A DNA stretch of 64,000 nt from NCBI GenBank assembly GCA_016648135.1, contig JADDOH010000328.1, positions 523,256-587,255 on the forward strand. The letters run 5' to 3'. Under the pieces are notes generated by a model. The model saw only the letters and a program-made list of their open reading frames with translations, did no database searches and had not been told where the DNA came from. This document shows, one piece after another, positions 1 through 11,148 of the stretch. Source of the stretch: Agrypnia vestita. Its lineage: Eukaryota; Arthropoda; Insecta; Trichoptera; Phryganeidae. The first letter of the stretch is position 1. The number at the start of each line of letters is the position of its first letter. Made by a program: the position numbers and the translations under genes.

Positions 1-1266
1 GCTTTTTATACCTCATAATTGTCTAGCAGTGTTAGTGACAATTAGATAGAAAATTGTGTGTTTTGATAGAAACATTAAAGTCACACAAAATATTTGCCTG
101 CGATAGCAAATCAACACAGTACCTGCATATATTTATCAGCATAGATGATTCAGAGGGCTTTTCAGGTCCATTACTAATCACACAATCGTCCTCCAGATCT
201 CTCTGTCTTGAGTCGTGTTCTCTCAATGGGGATTGGTAGATTCGCAGCATCCATTCGGACATTGTCTGCTCATCTCGTTCTTGGGAGTCCCGGAGCCGTT
301 TCCCTACAGACTATACAGAGTGCTCTAGAGTTAATAATAATAATAATATTTCGATAATTTTATGACCAGCTCAGGGTATTTGGGGAAAATCTATCAATTT
401 ATTTTTTGATTTCATTTTCTTGGATGGGCTTTTTATGAGGTATTTGATAAATATAAATTTGTTCTGTTACTCTGCATACCAGTGGCGTGCAGTTTGAACA
501 TTGAAGCATAAGTTGTAGGTAGAATACAAAATTTTAGAAATTGTTATAATCTGAATAATATGAGTAATAATAAGAGGTAATAATCGTGTTATCAACAGTA
601 TGAGATTACATATTTAATTCACTTTTTTTCTAAAATAGTTTTTCGTACAACTCATGATAGAATATATTCAAGCGTCTGCTACATACGTATAATTTTTTTT
701 TACTGATTTTTAAATGTAGGTTATCGTTTAAAAAATCTCGTCAATACAGACGGGTAGTAATTGTTCCACAATTTTTCGATTCACAAGTCAGAATTTTTTT
801 TACTATTGTTATAATGACAGTCAATTACATTTACAACTATGTATATATTTTAGATGTAGAACTATGTATTTTCCCGAATCTGGATAGGAGAGTACGTACC
901 GACTTTCGTTGTTAAAAATATGCAAAATTTCAAAAGCTCAATGCACAAAAGCCATAAGACCTGCATGAACGACACACACTTCGATAGATAAAGGAATAAT
1001 TTTACTTCTAAATCCGGAAAGACGGCGAGGAAAAGTGCAGGGAGAATGACCGAATTTAGCGCCGTCGGTGTGTCGTCGTGAACCGATTTAAGGTCGATTG
1101 TCTCATCGTCTATTCTATGTATGAAGTTTCCTACTTTTACTGGTTCATCGTTGCCCGTTACACATAGTCCAAAAAAATATTTCACGTACCTACATCTCTA
1201 ATTAATAATTAGAAAATAAATATATAATCTACAATACGCATGGCTCTCATCGCTTTAAATAGCCAA
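1..1266. other. AT-rich intergenic, no gene recognised
   Basis: I recognise no gene, RNA or transposon here. A short TAA microsatellite sits near 331-346. The longest open frame is on the minus strand at 862-1185 (107 codons). It has a hydrophobic stretch in its second half but matches no family I know and has no obvious splice or promoter context, so I do not call it a gene. Confidence 0.5.
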
Positions 1267-1448
1267 TAGTGATGGTATTCAACCGATTAAACAATAAACG
1301 TTATTTAAGATTTGTATCTTATTGGCAACTGGTTTTCGCAATTTGACGAACGACCTTCGGTACTAGACAAAAGTTACACATCGCTTAAATCAGATAAAAA
1401 TCTTAATTAACGATGAAAAACCAGTTAAATGACGGTTTGACCACTACT
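1267..1448. mobile_element. Fold-back MITE, family M1, copy 1
   Basis: The left end reads TAGTGATGGTATTCAACCG and the right end, reverse-complemented, reads TAGTAGTGGTCAAACCG, so the ends are imperfect inverted repeats. The interior contains AAGATTTGTATCTTA-like segments. The same plan recurs at 24590-24812 and, more decayed, near 63690-63880. No coding capacity is visible. Short length, terminal inverted repeats and dispersed copies indicate a non-autonomous DNA transposon; the superfamily is not identifiable by eye. Confidence 0.5.
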
Positions 1449-1839
1449 AACTGCAACTTAAGTAGTTTTTTTTACTTTTTAAGTTTGCAGCTTTGATACA
1501 ATAAGTTTAAGTTTACAGCTGTGTCCTTACAAATTCCATACATATTCCATTTTCACCCTATTATACTCACCATATTCACATTTTTCCTAGGATAACTGTA
1601 TGTGTGATCATTTGATTAAAGGAATTAAATGCCAGACAGGTACAATTTTAAAATTGTTTAATAATTTATTTAAATAAATAAATATATAGAGGGATAGATA
1701 TAAGATGTAGGATATATATAAGATAATAAATAAAAATCAATAATGGGTTTGCTTTTATCGTCCAACGATAAATAAGAATTTGGAATATGCTGAATTGCTT
1801 TCTGTATTGTGTTTTTCTAGTGGTTGAAATTAATTTCTG

Positions 1840-1907
1840 GGAAATGTCGGCCAGAAAGATCCCAGAAACACGGCAAAATATGCCAGAAAACTCAAACCAG
1901 AAGATTA
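1840..1907 (-). repeat. Dispersed repeat R1, short fragment
   Basis: Reverse-complemented, this reads as the AATCTTCTGGTTTGAG core of a repeat that also occurs at 6421-6538, 6904-7021, 20177-20290, 24380-24443, 48705-48800 and 53635-53705. It is non-coding. The origin of the family is not recognised. Confidence 0.6.
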
Positions 1908-3200
1908 CCTTATTTAATTTAAAAATCAGAAAATATAATTGATTTATTTAGAAGTAATCGCTAGAATCGTCGAATAGCTGTTTGCTCCCTGCCTAAAATT
2001 CACAACAAACAATTATTGCATTATATTATACAGCATTTAATTATTTAACACATATTTTTACAGAAAGTGTCAGACAAGTTGTCACATATTTTTCATTAAA
2101 TGCGCAGGTTTCTGGAAGCGTACGCAACTAGCGAAATAAAAATATGAAAATTGCCTGCGCCGAGAGCAACCAGTAATAACAGTTTTATTTTTCGTCTGGC
2201 AACACATTTTTACATCAAATGAAGAGACTTGTTTACGGGCTCCGCGTACAATCCTGGCGATGGCGTCCTCTTATTGCACCACCGCGGGAAAGTTGTTTAC
2301 AAACCCAGTCGCAAGGTGTTCGTATATTTCAATATGACTCTCAAACTAAATATATATTTCTTTTAATATTGTTTTATAAGTTGGTTTTAAATTTTTTACT
2401 TTTATTTATTCGGAAATATAATACAAAAATTAATGGCATGTATGAATAAGAGCATCAGTTAACAGAATCCAACATACGAGTATTGACTTGTATCGTAACA
2501 TATTTCACGTAGAATAGAAACAAATTTCAAAAGTACAAGCAATAAGAATAACAAAAAATGTTAAAGACTAGAACCGTAGGTAGCGATACAATAGAAAAAG
2601 TAAATATAATGAAACGAATATAATGAAGTATAATATAATGAAAATAAATGACAAACAAACAAATAATTAAATACCCATGTGAAACTTCAATCTTATCTTG
2701 CGTCGTAGAGCATTTTGTACATGTTTTTAGATATTAATTGAATATTGCGACGCAGAATACTATTCACTTGTGTTCTCAGTTCATAAGAAGACACAAGATA
2801 GATATTATGTCGGTGAACAAGTCATTATAATCTCGGCACATTCCCACCATGGGTGAGCGTAATCCAGATTTGGTGCGAGCAACAGGAATTAATGCTAAAT
2901 TAAATTTTCAGAAAACTAAATTTATGTATGATAGTTTTGTTCGATACCGATATATTCTGAGCAGTTTTCAAATGGATAAGACAAAATGTATATCTCAGAA
3001 ATGTAATTGGGGAAAGAAGACAGAGAGGAGGGCCTAATAAGACCGGCAATAAATACGTACATATTCCTACGTGTATCATTGCACTCAAATCCCGAATACT
3101 CCCCGTATCGAGACCAAAATCATACAACACTACTAGGACAATGACATGCACCTTACATTGCTTCATATGACCTCGTTAAGATGGCTGGGAAGTGGAATGA
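1908..3200. other. Intergenic, nothing recognised
   Basis: I see no gene or repeat that I can name. Short frames at 2219-2449, 2849-3037 and 2900-3166 have no family resemblance and are probably chance. Confidence 0.4.
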
Positions 3201-3229
3201 TTTAATAACTAACCTTGTTAGTTATTAAA
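3201..3229. repeat. Perfect 13-bp hairpin
   Basis: TTTAATAACTAAC at 3201-3213 is followed by a 3-base loop and its exact reverse complement at 3217-3229. It abuts the 5' boundary of the truncated LINE tail that starts near 3243. Confidence 0.8.
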
Positions 3230-3242
3230 TCCAGAGAGGATT

Positions 3243-3554
3243 GAATATAAGCTTTGCCTTACAATATTTAAGGCTATTCACAACATGGCCCCTCAATACA
3301 TAACCGACTTCTGCATTCCATTCTCCGCAAATAATAGACAACTAACACTTCGCTCAGCATCAACATCTAATACAAATAGGTTAGCTGAAGTAAATCGCGT
3401 CCACAAAACTAATTTCGGTGATCGTGCTTTCGCGGTGGCTGGACCAAAGTTATGGAACAAACTACCTAACAAACTGAGACAAACTGACAGCTTACCACTG
3501 TTCAAAAAACAACTTAAGACGCATTTATTTAGACAATCCTATAAAAACCTATAA
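3243..3554 (+). pseudogene. C-terminal tail of L2/CR1-like reverse transcriptase
   Basis: The frame is open from about 3243 to the stop at 3552-3554. It contains the order of motifs usual at the C terminus of L2/CR1 polyproteins: a FKAIHNMAPQYITDF segment near the start, then FGDRAFAVAGPKLWNKLP, then a LPLFKKQLKTHLF-type ending. The catalytic reverse-transcriptase domain and the endonuclease are absent, so it is a dead fragment. The ATG at 3285 is internal and not a real start. Confidence 0.85.
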
Positions 3555-3834
3555 AATCTAACCACAACAACGCTAGCTAATGTTTTCCACTCATATTGTG
3601 CACTCCGCGAAAACACATAATTCTTTCAGGGACTCACAAACTATTATAGTACTCAATTTTAATTCCACTTCTTGTATGCCACCTAGTGAATAAGTAATAG
3701 TAAATAAGTTTTTTCTTTTCTAGCAGTAAGTTGTCTTGTAAGATAATAATTTCTCTATGTAAAGCGCCCTTGAGGTGAGTATTTCGCGAAAACGGCGCTA
3801 TACAAATTATCCAATTATTATTATTATTATTCTT
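3243..3834 (+). mobile_element. LINE L2/CR1-like 3' end, 5'-truncated
   Basis: The element keeps only the last part of the reverse-transcriptase ORF (3243-3554) and a 3' UTR. The UTR carries the typical L2 tail: TGTAAAGCGCCCTTGAG near 3758, then GGCGCTATACAAATTA and an ATT microsatellite ending near 3832. The tail and the protein together place it in the L2/CR1 group. The 5' end is missing, as in most LINE insertions. Confidence 0.85.
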
Positions 3835-5380
3835 GTTGTGCGTCCATAATTGACTTGTTTTATAACCACAGCAACACTGTTAGGATACGACCAGAAAAAT
3901 TTGTTTCATCCCGGTGCATTGGTCCGCGTGATAAGTCTGACGAGATAAATAAATGAACTTTGAATTAAGTCATCAAGCATTATTGACACTCACATTTACG
4001 TAGGTGAATTTCTGCGGTCATTTAGCAATGTAATTGTGGGCGCACAGTAGATCATTCCACCATATTGGCCGGCCATCTCGACTAGACTTCGCACGGCGGT
4101 TTTGGAAGGACACATGATGTAGTATTCAATAACATTATAAATGATATTGCGAGTTAGTAAGTTATCCGTGATGCTTAAATATTATCATAAACCTTATGCC
4201 TTCAGCCATTTATTTATCTTTCCCACTTTTCTCTGTCCATTGATTGCTCTCTTTTTTAAAAAAAAGGCATTGTTAGGAAACGTTAAAATATTATTAACAT
4301 AAAATAATATTTCGGTTTCTTTTGCTTAAATAATATAGGAACTTAAAATATATAGTGAAGCTCATTAATGTAAAGTATGAGGGAAGGATCCAACTTTACC
4401 CACAAATCTTCCGATTTTACCGAGTATGTCGTGATATTTAAAGGGCTGAAGTGTAAAATTTGGCAAGCAACAAGGTATTAAGAATGCAATAACAGTATGA
4501 TAATATTCATCACATTGTTATTAATTAGGTATAAAACTAAACGCGTACTGATGATCGAAAGATCGAAAGAAGGAATGAAAGAATAGGAAAACTTTCTGCG
4601 GTACGAACCACATAGGTATATGGTATCCAAGTGGTAGCGCTACATCGCTTTAGGAACCGTTCACACTTTGGCGAACCGTTTTTGTAGAGAGAAGAATTCC
4701 CACCCGGCTGAAAGAGCTCTTCCGTGTCAGTGTTTTTTCAATATGTGTCGCGTATGTAATAGTGTGAATAGGTGTGTACAGCAGAGACAATAAAATGGAG
4801 CAAATTAATACAGGGGAAAAATATAAGTTTTGTTTTATTGACAACAAGTTTACAGGTCATTGTCGTGAACGGCAATATCACTCTTTTATTCTGCAACAAT
4901 CGTCGATAGAATGAATGTCGCTACGGTGACCTGTTGGCCGTATCTTTCCCTGATTGGCTGTGGGGTTAGGTGCGTACAGCTAGGATCCGTGGCGGCTCCT
5001 GATCACCACAACACTATTACAGGCTCACCATACCGGCATCAAAATTAAATTTGTAAGGAATCCAAATATTTTAATGAAATGAGGAATGACTAATTTCATA
5101 TAAATATGCGTATGTTATTGTAACTATACTAAACTAATTAAAATACAAAATATAGCAATTTGAAAATTATTATTGAAGACAATAATGCACCAGTTGGGTG
5201 TTACGATTCAACTTGGCCCTGAATACTTGGCACGTTCCATAGGGTAAATAACATAAATCTTATGAACCTTATTAAAGGTTTTAATTATCCACCGGTAGAG
5301 GAGACGCACTAGTAACCAATTATCGCTGGTTGTTAACTGCTAGGTCCTGCGGACAGCATTGCTAGTTTTTTCAAAAATTG
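3835..5380. other. Intergenic, nothing recognised
   Basis: No gene or known element is visible. A minus-strand frame at 4650-4847 has no family match. A GATCGAAAGATCGAAAGAAG stretch near 4554 is a short direct repeat. Confidence 0.4.
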
Positions 5381-5524
5381 TTTATTAATTTATTTATTTC
5401 AACATAATGCAAGACAAGACATAATGCAAAACTGCATATGTGTACATTTGTGTTCAAGTTTACTTTACATTAAACATTAAAAATAAAGTCATAAAAGTTA
5501 TAAAGTGCATATTTATAACTTTAA

Positions 5525-5800
5525 TTTATAATTTTGTGTAATCAAGAACTTTAGCAATAATATTTAAAATAAATTTTAAATAATTTTGAAAACCAAAACA
5601 AAAGACATTGTGCATTTTGATATTTTGACATACATATAACACCCTGACGATGGAAAGGTTTTTCCAAAACATGTAGGTGTAATTAATTAAATATAAGTAG
5701 ATTAAAGCACATAATAAAATTATTTTTTTACATGTCAATCTACAAAGTTGACCAACCAATTGAATAAATAAATAACTTTTCTTTATTTTTTCCATTTCAT
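5525..5800 (+). mobile_element. Penelope-like terminal-repeat fragment, copy a
   Basis: About 270 bases align by eye with 58540-58800, including the shared segments TTTAGCAATAATATTTAAAA, the hammerhead-like core, and a downstream TACAAAGTT...CAACCAATTGA block. At 58 kb the homologous sequence lies next to a Penelope-like endonuclease tail, so this copy is read as an isolated terminal repeat of the same family. No coding sequence remains here. Confidence 0.55.
5639..5680 (+). ncRNA. Hammerhead-ribozyme-like motif a
   Basis: Type I order is seen: stem I strand ACACC (5639-5643), CTGACGA (5644-5650), one extra T, stem II GGAAA/TTTCC (5652-5656 and 5661-5665 region), AAAA where GAAA is expected (5666-5669), C-AT-GTA, then GGTGT (5676-5680), which complements ACACC exactly. 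ACATGT is self-complementary, as in minimal hammerheads that pair as dimers through stem III. The G12-to-A change and the extra base before stem II suggest this copy is inactive. Confidence 0.5.
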
Positions 5801-6428
5801 TTTTTAATATGTCAGGCAGTTTGTTAAATAGTTTTGAAATTACGTACCTACTGTTTGGTCCAGTTTATGTAAAAAAAAATCGTTTATATTAATTAATTTG
5901 TCATTTTTGCGGTTTAAATTTATCCTTGGCGTGATCTTCTAGTGTCAGTTTGGAATCAAGTTACGTACCGGTAATAGTTTGTCAAGTTGGTCGTTAGATG
6001 ATTTTGTTGTTTTTGAACTGCGATTGCTTTAATTATTCTTATTATTAGTTTTTTACTTTGTCAAAATTTGTTTGAAACGTTTAACTAACGTTTACAGTCT
6101 TGTAATGAAAAAATTATCTAATGGTGTGATTAATCCAGTCGTGGGCCCACGTGACCGACTAAACCATTTAATCCCCCAATCACCTATCACTTATATAATT
6201 GCAATATTTAATTAGCTGTAAAAGACTTTTCTGGGTTGTCTATTGTTTAGTACAAGTTCAAGTAGATAGAATTACAGCCCATAACGGAAAATTCTAATGG
6301 TTAATATAATGTTCAATTATTTTATAGCGCTGCTTGGGTTTTGTTCATACAGCTAATCCGCTGGTGGTCGTGTTTATGGACAGAAATCTTTTAAGAATGT
6401 TCTAAGGTTTTTACGGCCACTCAGAATC

Positions 6429-6538
6429 TTCTGGTTTGGGTCTTCTGGGGTATTATGCCGTGTTATTACGATCTTTCCGACCATTTCGAGAAAGGTAGTA
6501 ATAACCCGGCACAATACCCCAGAAGACCCAAACCAGAA
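6429..6538. repeat. R1 palindrome, first copy
   Basis: About 42-base arms starting TTCTGGTTTGGGTCTTC and ending with its reverse complement flank a centre containing CTTTCCGACC...GAGAAAGG, so the whole 110 bases can fold into one long hairpin. Elsewhere in the window R1 occurs as a single arm; here it is head-to-head. The apparent 65-codon minus-strand frame through it is a by-product of the palindrome. Confidence 0.85.
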
Positions 6539-6911
6539 TAAATCTTTTAAATTAATATGCATAAAATCCAATCTGTCTGTATGTATCTACTTGGTAAACT
6601 ATAAAATAATTTTAAGTAGTTACTCTTTAGGATCCAACGCGTAACATCTAATTGAAAAATATATAAATATCTTATATAAAATTAAAATGTATTATTCTCC
6701 ATGTAACAATGCGGTATGATAAAATAAAAAAATACATAATTCTTTATGTAACAACATCCATCACTATGGCTAGCAGATAGTGCAAATAATGATGAGGTAT
6801 AAAACATTAATGAGTTAGTTAGTATTGTTCATCAGCTAATCCGCTGGTGGTCGTGTTTATGGACAGAAATCTTTTAAGAATGTTCTAAGGTTTTTACGGC
6901 CACTCAGAATC

Positions 6912-7021
6912 TTCTGGTTTGGGTCTTCTGGGGTATTATGCCGTGTTATTACGATCTTTCCGACCATTTCGAGAAAGGTAGTAATAACCCGGCACAATAC
7001 CCCAGAAGACCCAAACCAGAA
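6912..7021. repeat. R1 palindrome, second copy
   Basis: Identical to 6429-6538 as part of the 483-bp tandem duplication. Confidence 0.85.
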
Positions 7022-7309
7022 TAAATCTTTTAAATTAATATGCATAAAATCCAATCTGTCTGTATGTATCTACTTGGTAAACTATAAAATAATTTTAAGT
7101 AGTTACTCTTTAGGATCCAACGCGTAACATCTAATTGAAAAATATGTAAATATCTTATATAAAATTAAAATGTATTATTCTCCATGTAACAATGCGGTAT
7201 GATAAAATAAAAAAATACATAATTCTTTATGTAACAACATCCATCACTATGGCTAGCAGATAGTGCAAATAATGATATGATGAGGTATAAAACATTAATG
7301 AGTTAGAAA

Positions 7310-7398
7310 AGGCGAAAAAATGCATAAATCTTTATATTAGAAAACTCGCGACCGAAATATATGGTAAAATTCCGTCATTTTTGACGGATTATAGCTAG
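7310..7398 (+). mobile_element. Helitron-like 3' terminus, family B
   Basis: CCGTCATTTTTGACGG (7372-7387) forms a 6-bp hairpin, followed by 7 bases and CTAG (7395-7398), then T. A hairpin shortly before CTRR at the end and insertion before T are Helitron hallmarks. The sequence before the hairpin (GACCGAAATATATGGTAAAA) recurs at 49820 and 52757, each followed by a similar hairpin and CTAG. The 5' end is not defined. Confidence 0.6.
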
Positions 7399-7399
7399 T

Positions 7400-8713
7400 A
7401 ATTGATAATCTCTTGACATAATACTATATTTTACTTTTAAGTCATCGTTACATTAAACATTCAAATCAATTCGAATTGCGTCGAAGACATTTTTCTATTT
7501 TTATTTTTCTATTTTTCCGAATGCTATTAACCTCAAAATTAAAACGTCGCATTTATAATAATCAAACCGACAGATGTCACCGACATGTACAACGTCCGAT
7601 AAAATAATGCTTCAGCATTTTAAATACATTTTTTGAAAAATTAAGTGATTTTGTTAAATTTATTAATGATTATTATATTGTCATCCGGAATACGGCTCTC
7701 AACCAAACTTCAAACGATTGTTGGTCAGCAAGTGCATCAAATATTGATTGCAATATCTTGTGGCTGACAGACAAGTGAAGCTAACTTTGTGAAATAACAT
7801 TAAATGTTATGTTATAAATTAGCATGTTACCATATTTAAAATATTTTAGAATACAACAGATTACCGGCATGGATATAGCTTTAATCCCATATTTTTTAGG
7901 TGAATCTTTCAGCAAAGCGACGTCCATGTTATCTTCAAAATTTTCATAAAATATTTTGTACTCAGATGTCAAACTATCCATCAGGGTCAATAACTAGACC
8001 TTTTAATTTGTTTGTTAAACAATAATATAAATAATAAAAACAAACAGACAGTTTATTAGTATTAGATACCAGTTACCACCCAAAAAACACTTGTTTTATT
8101 TCGATAAATGGAACAAAAAAGATCATTAAAATTCTAAGAAATTATCTGCGAACACTCCACACAAAACAGTGGCGTGCTGCATAACATATCGAGTATTTTC
8201 ATATACAATATCATAGTATTTTGTTTAGAAATGTTTAAAATGTAATGCTTCAGCACCGTCAGACTGGGTGGCGTAAAAACGTATAAAAATAGTCTAAACT
8301 GTTGCGATGAGTCGGAGTAGGCACGCACGCGGTGCGCTGCCCGTCACTGGGTGGTCCTGCCGTACTAAATCATCAGCACTAAAATAACTTAACGACCTAT
8401 CAAATATATATGAACTTCTGAACGCGAGTCCGCTCAGCGTTTTCCTACAAACAATAAACACAGTTAATTCGGCATTGTTTGCTACGCCGAGTACCGTCGG
8501 CTGCGCGGAGATCGGACAACTTTCCTTCCCGGCCAAGAAAAGTGAAAAATTCAGCCGCTCGAGGAAAAAAAAACGTTTCATCCACATTTGTGAAAATCGT
8601 AATTGTTAAAGAAATTTTCCTCGTGTTTGACATACAATTGAGTTGCTCTAATGCTTTGAAAAAATTCTTGGTAAAAGACATAACCGTTCCACTTTAGGTA
8701 CCTACCTACCTCA
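7400..8713. other. Intergenic; GC-richer patch at 8290-8560
   Basis: No gene is recognised. The stretch 8290-8560 is richer in G+C and CpG than its surroundings and has overlapping open frames on both strands (8294-8587 minus, 8445-8681 minus, 8479-8697 plus), none resembling a known protein. It could be an old exon, a regulatory patch or element debris. Confidence 0.35.
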
Positions 8714-8731
8714 ATTCAATTCGTTTATTCA

Positions 8732-8763
8732 ATGTTACAATGTTACAATGTTACAATGTTGCA
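8732..8763. repeat. 8-bp tandem repeat ATGTTACA
   Basis: Four units of ATGTTACA, the last with one change, followed by looser CAAAGTTTA repeats to about 8825. Confidence 0.8.
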
Positions 8764-9116
8764 AAGTTTACAAAGTTTACATTTTATTCAATGTTTATTC
8801 AATGTTACAAAGTTTACAAAGTATTACAATTAGTGTTTACAAAATTAAATTAAGCTTTTTTCATTGTTGCTGAGAGTCTTGGCAGCAAGTAAACACTACA
8901 ATTGATTTGATGCCCTGCCTGCTACACTAGTAGTTTACTGTATTATAGCACAGTAGTATAATGTTCAAGAATATTTAGTATTTATATAACATTTGTGAAT
9001 CAATATTATTGCCAATTAAAATTGAGTAATAGTAATAATTAAATGTTTACAATCTAATAATGGTGTTAATTAATTCTATTATAGACAAAGGAAAAAAATG
9101 ATCTGAATAGGATATT

Positions 9117-9144
9117 TAATAAAATAAAATAAAATAAAATAAAA
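9117..9144. repeat. AAAAT microsatellite
   Basis: About five AAAAT units; possibly the tail of a decayed retroelement. Confidence 0.7.
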
Positions 9145-9533
9145 CAATTAAAAGTTTTTAGAAAGATGAAAGTAAATGTTCTTGTAGGATTAGTATTTTT
9201 CAAATTTAGTTTATATCATGGATTTTAGTAGGTTTTGGACATGCTTCCTACCATTAGAGAATTCGAGTTGGACTGATAGATAAATCCAAGTCTAGTGGAA
9301 TAATACAATACTACCAAGTCTGGTACTTTGATGGGTTTGGGGTCTGTAGATATGTTCATATGTACGGAGTATCTTTTAAAGGGCATATAAACGCTAAACC
9401 CGCATGTCTACAAATTTCACCTGTATATATCGATATCAGTATCACGATGCAACCCCGCAAATAATCACTAATAATACAAAGGAGAACTGAAATAAAATAT
9501 TACATTAAGTACTTTAATGAAAATATATTTTAA

Positions 9534-9919
9534 ATGAGAGGTATAAAAGCAAAATCAGCAATATCCACTTCAACCATTCAAACCCCAAGGATGTGTCACG
9601 TGACAAAATGGCCACTTCGTACTATGGGAGTTAATGTCAATTTTAGACTGAAATATCATAGCAAAGATGGCAATATCCAATTATATAAATAGCAAAATCA
9701 GCAACGTGTAGGTACTATTTGGTGGCAAACATAATAATATCCATATTTAAAAGTTAAATATTTATTTTTACACGTACTCGTAGATATATAAAAGGAAAAC
9801 TTAAGTGGCAATTGTTTTTGAAGTTTTTGAAATTTACTTGAGTAGTGACAGGTTTTTTTTTGTATTTATCTCAGAAACAACTCAGTGGGATATTGCTGTC
9901 TTTGCTTTTATACCTCTCA
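9534..9919. mobile_element. Fold-back element with about 35-bp inverted ends
   Basis: TGAGAGGTATAAAAGCAAAA at 9534 is matched in reverse complement by 9884-9919 (GCTTTTATACCTCTCA). The interior has no coding frame. A further GCTTTTATA...CTCT arm occurs at 63509-63545 and a weaker one near 23550. An E-box palindrome TCACGTGA lies inside at about 9597. Confidence 0.6.
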
Positions 9920-10450
9920 AGTATGAAAACATAAACATTGTAGAACATAGATAGGTCTTCTATAGTAAAGCAAATTAAGCATTTTAAAGGATAAACAGTA
10001 AAAAAAATCTATACAAACCACCGATACTCAAACCGGAAACTTTTTCTCGTCGAGAAATTGCGTTACCAAAGCTTTTTTTCTGCTTATTTTAATAATTTAT
10101 TTATAAATGATGCACGTTCTGGATAGGGCTTTTACATAATATTAAACTAAACATTTTTTAATAGCATAGCTATTCAAGTACAAAAGCAAAAAATTACAAA
10201 AAATAAACAATATTAACAATATAATTACAATTTTATTTAATAAAAATTTAAGAATATTATAATTTAGATATAAAAGTTAAAGGATATTAGCAAGATAAAA
10301 AACATTGAAAATAGATTAAGTAGGTATGTAGGTAAACCACAATATAAAAAAGAAGCTAAGTAGATTTATCATTGGTGTGAGTATTGTGTTCAAGAAGAGA
10401 TTCATTTTTGTGAAGTTGTAATTTTTCAGAACAAAGTTCTGTGAAAATTT

Positions 10451-10712
10451 TAAAACCAAATTAATCAATCAATTAGAAAGACATACAGAAAAATCTAATC
10501 CACGAAAAAATATTTGGCTACTGCTAAAAATGAGAATTACATATAAGGTCAATATATTCATGGAAATCTACAAGGCTCCTACAGCTTAGTGGTCAGAGCA
10601 CCGGCCCCGGAAAGGAGGTGACCCGGGTTCGAATCCCGGTAGTAGCCAAATACTTTTTCGTGAATTAGATTTTTCTATATGTCTTTCTAATTGATTAATT
10701 AATTTGGTTTTA
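10451..10712 (+). mobile_element. Composite element: long TIRs around a tRNA-like core
   Basis: Left arm 10451-10521 (starts TAAAACCAAATTAATCAATC) is the near-perfect inverse of right arm 10641-10712. Between them lies a pol III-like unit 10571-10648 with an A-box region (AGCTTAGTGGTCAGAGC) and a perfect B box GGTTCGAATCCCGG. The inner edge of the left arm (GGCTACT) also pairs with the tRNA-like 3' end (AGTAGCC). A second copy in the opposite orientation is at 55508-55720. This combines a SINE head with a fold-back transposon. Confidence 0.7.
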
Positions 10713-11148
10713 AATAGTGTTCGAGCTTTAAATACATCAACAGAGCTGTATTGATTGCCTAGGCGATTGCCTATAGACTGCCGCGCCTATACATAGGAAC
10801 AATCTATGTATAGGCGTATTCATAATACAGTTAGTGCGCTGGGAACCTACATAAAATAGCTCACTCTGTCTTGAAACCGACCGCCCAGGTACTCTGTAAG
10901 TAATTATTTGTAATAACTCAGGAGCGTCCAACAAATTAAATCGCTTACAGTACTCCTAGAGATTAGATTCGTTAAATGGAGTACTCATTAAAAATTCATA
11001 ATTAATTTGATCGAAAGAAATGGATATTTATAGTTTATGAATCTTATAAATTTGTGCTGAAGCCTTTCGACCCACACTGAATGAACTTTATTGAGTGGGC
11101 AACGATAAAGTGTAATTATATACTAGATTTTTTTAGCCTTATAATTTA

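Larger units (their letters stand above)
6351..7306. repeat. Near-identical 483-bp tandem duplication
   Basis: The unit 6351-6833 is repeated from 6834 to about 7306 with a constant offset of 483. I see only one substitution (ATATAAATATC versus ATGTAAATATC) and a small ATGAT insertion near 7276. Each unit contains one R1 palindrome and a segment shared with Helitron-like sequences downstream. The near identity implies a recent duplication or a collapsed or expanded assembly. Confidence 0.9.

Noticed and set aside
6374..7054. Identical 65-codon minus-strand frames
   Set aside because: Both run through the R1 palindrome in the tandem duplication; no start context or family match.
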